The translations under genes were made by a program, and so were the position numbers. Positions 40,277-41,881 of a stretch of 41,881 nt of DNA are shown here, piece by piece (position 1 is the stretch's first letter; each line of letters starts with the position of its first letter). Origin of the DNA: Vulcanimicrobiota bacterium (GTDB lineage: Bacteria; Vulcanimicrobiota; Xenobia; Xenobiales; JADMJV01); contig JAFKGI010000059.1 in assembly GCA_017307785.1 (NCBI GenBank), positions 1-41,881 of the forward strand, given 5' to 3'. The notes beneath the pieces were generated by a model. The model was not told where the DNA came from. It made no database searches and saw nothing but the letters and a program-made list of their open reading frames with translations.

Positions 40277-40980
40277 TGCGTCTCGTCAGCTACAACGTTC
40301 TGGCCAACGCCTACGTCAAACCAGAGTACTATCGGGAGTGTCCAACCGAGGCGCTCGATCCGGTGCGCCGTCGCCAGTTACTGCTCCAGCGCATCCAGGA
40401 ACTTCAGGCCGACATTCTCTGCCTGCAAGAAGCCGAAGCCGACCTGATCGAGGAACTTCAGCGAACCGGGCATTTTTTCCGAAAGGGACGCGGCAAACCG
40501 GATGGCTGCGCCATTCTCGTCAATCACTCCGGACCGCTCCGTTGGACCGAGCATCCTTATGAGGACGGCTCTGGACACGGAGCCCTGCTGCTCCACCTGC
40601 CCGGGCTGACCATCGGCACAACGCACCTGAAATACGACCCGCCGGAATCCAGACCCGGGTTCGGCCTGGGCCAGATCCGCCAGATGCTCGGACTGCTCGA
40701 GGGGCCGTCGTTGATCTGCGGAGACTTCAATTGCGCCCCGGAAGACGCCATCGTGCAAAGCTGCTTACAGGCCGACCTGCGGGACGCCTTCCGCGACACG
40801 ACCCCTGCCCACACCTTTGTCAGACAGGGAGAGGGCTGGCGCATCGATTTCGTGCTCCACTCTCCCGAAGTCAAGGTGAAAGCGCTTCCCATGCCGGAAC
40901 TGCGCTCCGACCACACCGGACCGAGTTTGAGTGAGCCCTCCGACCACCTACCCCTGGTGGTGGAGCTGGAGAGCTTCTAG
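40276..40980 (+). CDS. Endonuclease/exonuclease/phosphatase-family enzyme
   Basis: 234 residues from ATG 40276; an in-frame open region upstream lies within the zinc-ribbon gene. EEP motifs in order: SYNVLAN (Asn near 7), CLQEAEAD (Glu near 52, metal ligand), THLKYD, GDFNCAPED (catalytic Asp/Asn), IDFVLHSPEV and SEPSDHLPL (terminal Asp-His). The fold cleaves phosphodiester bonds in DNA/RNA, lipids or nucleotides; the YNVLA start is like Ccr4/angel-type deadenylases and Mg-dependent phosphodiesterases. Substrate is open. Convergent with the CYTH gene by 33 bases. Confidence 0.88.
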   Translation: MRLVSYNVLANAYVKPEYYRECPTEALDPVRRRQLLLQRIQELQADILCLQEAEADLIEELQRTGHFFRKGRGKPDGCAILVNHSGPLRWTEHPYEDGSGHGALLLHLPGLTIGTTHLKYDPPESRPGFGLGQIRQMLGLLEGPSLICGDFNCAPEDAIVQSCLQADLRDAFRDTTPAHTFVRQGEGWRIDFVLHSPEVKVKALPMPELRSDHTGPSLSEPSDHLPLVVELESF

Positions 40981-41553
40981 GAAACGGCGAAACTTGGTCT
41001 TCGATTGGGGACTCAGAAGCGCGGACACGGGTTGCAGAGCCGCCTGCACGGTCGCCACTTCAGCCGTCTCCACTTCCAATTCGTAATCGACCCGGCCCTG
41101 GGGATAGTCAGTGACATCCAGTTCGGCCACCCAACCGGCCGCCTGAGGGCAGACGTGACGTCGATTGCGCAAAGACCCCAGCAGCACCAGTCGGTTCACA
41201 CCGAACTCCTGGCGCAGCCGCTGCAGCGGCGGTAGCTCCCAGAGCGACTCGCTCCAGACCGGCTGAGTCAACAGTTCTTCGACCTGCTGCTCGTCGATCG
41301 GGCACTCCACCTCGGTGGACTGGAAGTAACCTTCACTCTGCTTCTTGCCAAGCTTGAAGGTCAGTTCGAAAAGCTCGTTCTCTTGTCGGACCCGCAGAGA
41401 CCAATCGGGCGAAGGCCGATCCGGCCGGTCCGAAAAATAGTGATTGCACTGCTCGAGAACCTCCACGGGAGGCCCCAGATGCTGCAAAACCTTTTCAAAC
41501 TCGGCCGGTCCGGCGATCTTGTATTTGAGCTCTTGCTCGAGGTGTTGCGTCAT
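40948..41553 (-). CDS. CYTH-domain (triphosphate tunnel) protein
   Basis: 201 residues from ATG 41553, sharing one base with the stop of the upstream gene (TAATG). The N-terminal ExExK signature is EQELK (Glu6, Glu8, Lys10), followed by the expected NHYFSD, SLRVRQENE and ELTFKLGKK strands and later WVAELDV, YELEVE and SKTKF: the beta strands that line the tunnel. The family includes class IV adenylate cyclase, thiamine triphosphatase and inorganic triphosphatases; which one applies is not clear. Confidence 0.85.
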   Translation of the reverse strand: MTQHLEQELKYKIAGPAEFEKVLQHLGPPVEVLEQCNHYFSDRPDRPSPDWSLRVRQENELFELTFKLGKKQSEGYFQSTEVECPIDEQQVEELLTQPVWSESLWELPPLQRLRQEFGVNRLVLLGSLRNRRHVCPQAAGWVAELDVTDYPQGRVDYELEVETAEVATVQAALQPVSALLSPQSKTKFRRFLEALQLHHQG

Positions 41554-41881
41554 TAACCGAAGAGGCGGGGGAAATAGAGGCTGAGCTGGATTTTCCACCA
41601 CGGCCAATCGTGAGCCACATCGTGACCCCAGAGGTCGAAGTTGTGCTCGATCCCACGACGAGCCAGAGCCTGAGGCAGCTGGCGCGACCACTCCACTCTC
41701 TCCCACGGCCCTTGACCGCAGAGGATGTTGATACTGCACTCGTTCAGGGCCTTGATGCGCTTACTGTCCTGAAGCCGCGACAGATAGTCGCAAGGATTGT
41801 TCTCCAGGCAGTTCTGGTCATAGTGACCATCAAAGTAAGCGCTCATGTCGTAGATTCCGCTCATGGCGATACACCAGCGGA
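41553..41881 (-). CDS. Esterase-family protein, C-terminal part (runs off the window)
   Basis: The frame is open to the right edge; 108 residues are seen. IAMSGIYDMSAYFDGHYDQN, the DYLSRL segment, and CGQGPWERVEWSRQL..GHDVAHDWPWWKIQL match the end of alpha/beta-hydrolase esterases of the EstD/YbbA-like kind, with the probable catalytic His in HDVAHDW. The nucleophile Ser and the N-terminus must lie outside. An internal ATG at 41864 is not the start because the conserved text continues upstream (WCIA before MSGIYD). Confidence 0.75.
   Translation of the reverse strand, partial: RWCIAMSGIYDMSAYFDGHYDQNCLENNPCDYLSRLQDSKRIKALNECSINILCGQGPWERVEWSRQLPQALARRGIEHNFDLWGHDVAHDWPWWKIQLSLYFPRLFG

Noticed and set aside
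1..41881. CRISPR arrays, tRNA or rRNA genes, IS elements, phage genes
   Set aside because: No regularly spaced repeats, T-loop motifs, transposase-like or integrase-like proteins were seen on reading.

Overview
The window is a GC-rich, very gene-dense piece of a bacterial chromosome. It is mostly housekeeping: CTP synthase, ribosomal protein L32 with a type II fatty-acid cluster, the aspartate/lysine pathway (asd, lysC, dapA), the shikimate pathway (aroE, aroK, aroB, aroQ), truB and secDF. Between these lie many signalling genes: three Hanks-type kinase-like proteins, two histidine kinases and a response regulator. A lipoprotein, a DsbD-like protein and a fragment resembling the SLH/coiled-coil anchor of outer-membrane porins suggest a diderm. 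The mix (many Ser/Thr kinases, an SLH-type anchor, a protease with HrpF/NolX-like repeats) fits a little-studied lineage such as Eremiobacterota/Xenobia, Armatimonadota or relatives. That placement is an impression, not a result. No phage, IS, CRISPR, tRNA or rRNA was seen.

Layout. 1-4.2 kb: a gene tail, then on the minus strand a small membrane protein, a compact subtilase, a GT39-like glycosyltransferase and a DEAD/DEAH-like helicase. 4.4-10.7 kb, plus strand: a small conserved protein, an MBL-fold hydrolase, pyrG, then a near-consensus promoter for yceD-rpmF-fabH-fabG-acpP, closed by a clear terminator whose U-tract runs into a methyltransferase start codon. 10.7-13.9 kb, minus strand: gamma-carbonic anhydrase, asd, lysC and a secreted protein, overlapping or nearly so. 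13.9-20.9 kb: lipoprotein, receptor-like Ser/Thr kinase, membrane protein, dapA and aroE on plus, aroK inverted, then aroB-aroQ on plus. 20.9-25.7 kb: secreted protein, cvfB-like gene, SLH-like protein, second Ser/Thr kinase, a cysteine-protease-like protein with EF-hand-like repeats, and a DUF1990 gene. 25.7-26.2 kb: about 550 bases without a gene, read here as a minus-strand structured RNA with its own promoter and an intrinsic terminator. 26.2-30.6 kb: truB, a histidine kinase/response regulator pair and a convergent GAF histidine kinase. 30.6-39.9 kb: a tight minus-strand operon secD-secF-pseudokinase/ATPase-dsbD-like-U32. 40.0-41.9 kb: zinc ribbon, EEP-family nuclease/phosphatase, CYTH protein and the end of an esterase.

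Points most worth following: the unidentified structured RNA or leader upstream of the DUF1990 gene; the Hanks kinase/ATPase inside the secDF-dsbD operon that has lost its catalytic Asp and canonical Walker residues; the repeat-bearing protease-like protein; and evidence that several genes (aroE most clearly) start at CTG, in two cases overlapping the upstream stop as CTGA.
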